Below are positions 61,777-62,000 of a DNA stretch of 62,000 nt, piece after piece. Source of the DNA: Symbiodinium natans. Its lineage: Eukaryota > Sar > Dinophyceae > Suessiales > Symbiodiniaceae. How positions within the stretch are numbered: the stretch's first letter is position 1; each line of letters opens with the position of its first letter. Both the position numbers and the translations under genes were made by a program. The notes beneath the pieces were generated by a model that saw only the letters and a program-made list of their open reading frames with translations, was not told where the DNA came from and made no database searches. The DNA lies in the NCBI GenBank assembly GCA_905221605.1, contig CAJNDS010002485.1, positions 20,001 to 82,000 of the forward strand. The letters run 5' to 3'.

Positions 61777-61976
61777 GGGCTTAGGGTTTGTAGGGTTTGT
61801 AGGGTTTGTAGGGTTTAGGGTCTAGGGTTTGTAGGGTTTAGGGTTTGTAGGGTTTGTAGGGTTTGTAGGGTTTGTAGGGTTTAGGGTTTGTAGGGTTTGT
61901 AGGGTTTGTAGGGTTTGTAGGGTTTGTAGGGCTTGTAGGGTTGTGTAAGGCTTGTAGGGTTTGTAGGGTTTGTAGG
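61777..61976. repeat. 9-bp TGTAGGGTT variant array
   Basis: About twenty copies of GGGTTTGTA with some GGGTTTA units and GGGCTTGTA variants. Confidence 0.95.
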
Positions 61977-62000
61977 GCGGGATTTGGCGAGTGTGCAAGA
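61977..62000. other. window end
   Basis: The last 24 bp are unique and too short to interpret. Confidence 0.5.

Noticed and set aside
6900-62000. Reading most 60-100 codon frames in the mosaic as genes
   Set aside because: They cross arrays, elements or homopolymers and lack recognisable motifs.

Overview
This window looks like a repeat-dominated stretch of a dinoflagellate nuclear genome. I base this on hundreds of TTTAGGG/CCCTAAA telomere-type heptamers scattered through all 62 kb in both orientations, on a decayed transposon (2.85-5.70 kb) of a DDE-transposase family that I remember from Symbiodinium-type predicted proteomes, and on very low gene density with many short palindromic elements. 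The assignment is an inference: TTTAGGG telomeres also occur in plants and other algae, and I saw no spliced-leader gene, rRNA or tRNA.

Layout. Positions 0.4-1.6 kb hold a decayed tandem repeat, and 1.9-2.6 kb a long trinucleotide tract. Positions 2.85-5.70 kb (minus strand) hold the remains of one composite transposon with an NTPase-like part and a DDE part. Positions 5.7-6.75 kb hold a 31-bp GC-rich satellite interleaved twice with a palindromic AT-rich module. From about 6.9 kb to the end the DNA is a mosaic of telomere-type arrays, small terminal-inverted-repeat elements (at least nine families, here A-K, M and N) and short GC-rich unique spacers. One spacer (8.2-8.76 kb, minus strand) is a frameshifted purple-acid-phosphatase-like gene fragment. 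Between 49.9 and 52.2 kb lies an unusual block of hairpin-forming repeats and AT-rich degenerate repeats, bracketed by a long inverted repeat. Positions 53.95-54.5 kb hold a 21-bp minisatellite followed by a C-rich tract.

Main biological point. The telomere-type arrays behave as inserted material. One dispersed element is seen both empty (41.05 kb) and split by a roughly 210-bp array (47.73 kb). The phosphatase frame contains about 21 extra bases equal to three heptamers. Two copies of element B are broken at the same T-rich motif by arrays. Very often a 50-150 bp spacer is flanked on the left by CCCTAAA and on the right by TTTAGGG, which is the polarity of a tiny telomere-capped fragment. 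Head-to-head TTTAGGG/CCCTAAA junctions also occur. Many spacers have open frames bounded by AG and GT (or GC) exactly where the arrays begin, so the arrays could also be intron ends of a gene with micro-exons. I list the best candidate exons with low confidence: strand is often ambiguous, phases do not chain, and no protein family was recognised.

No intact, confidently functional protein gene was found. The two recognisable genes are both broken.
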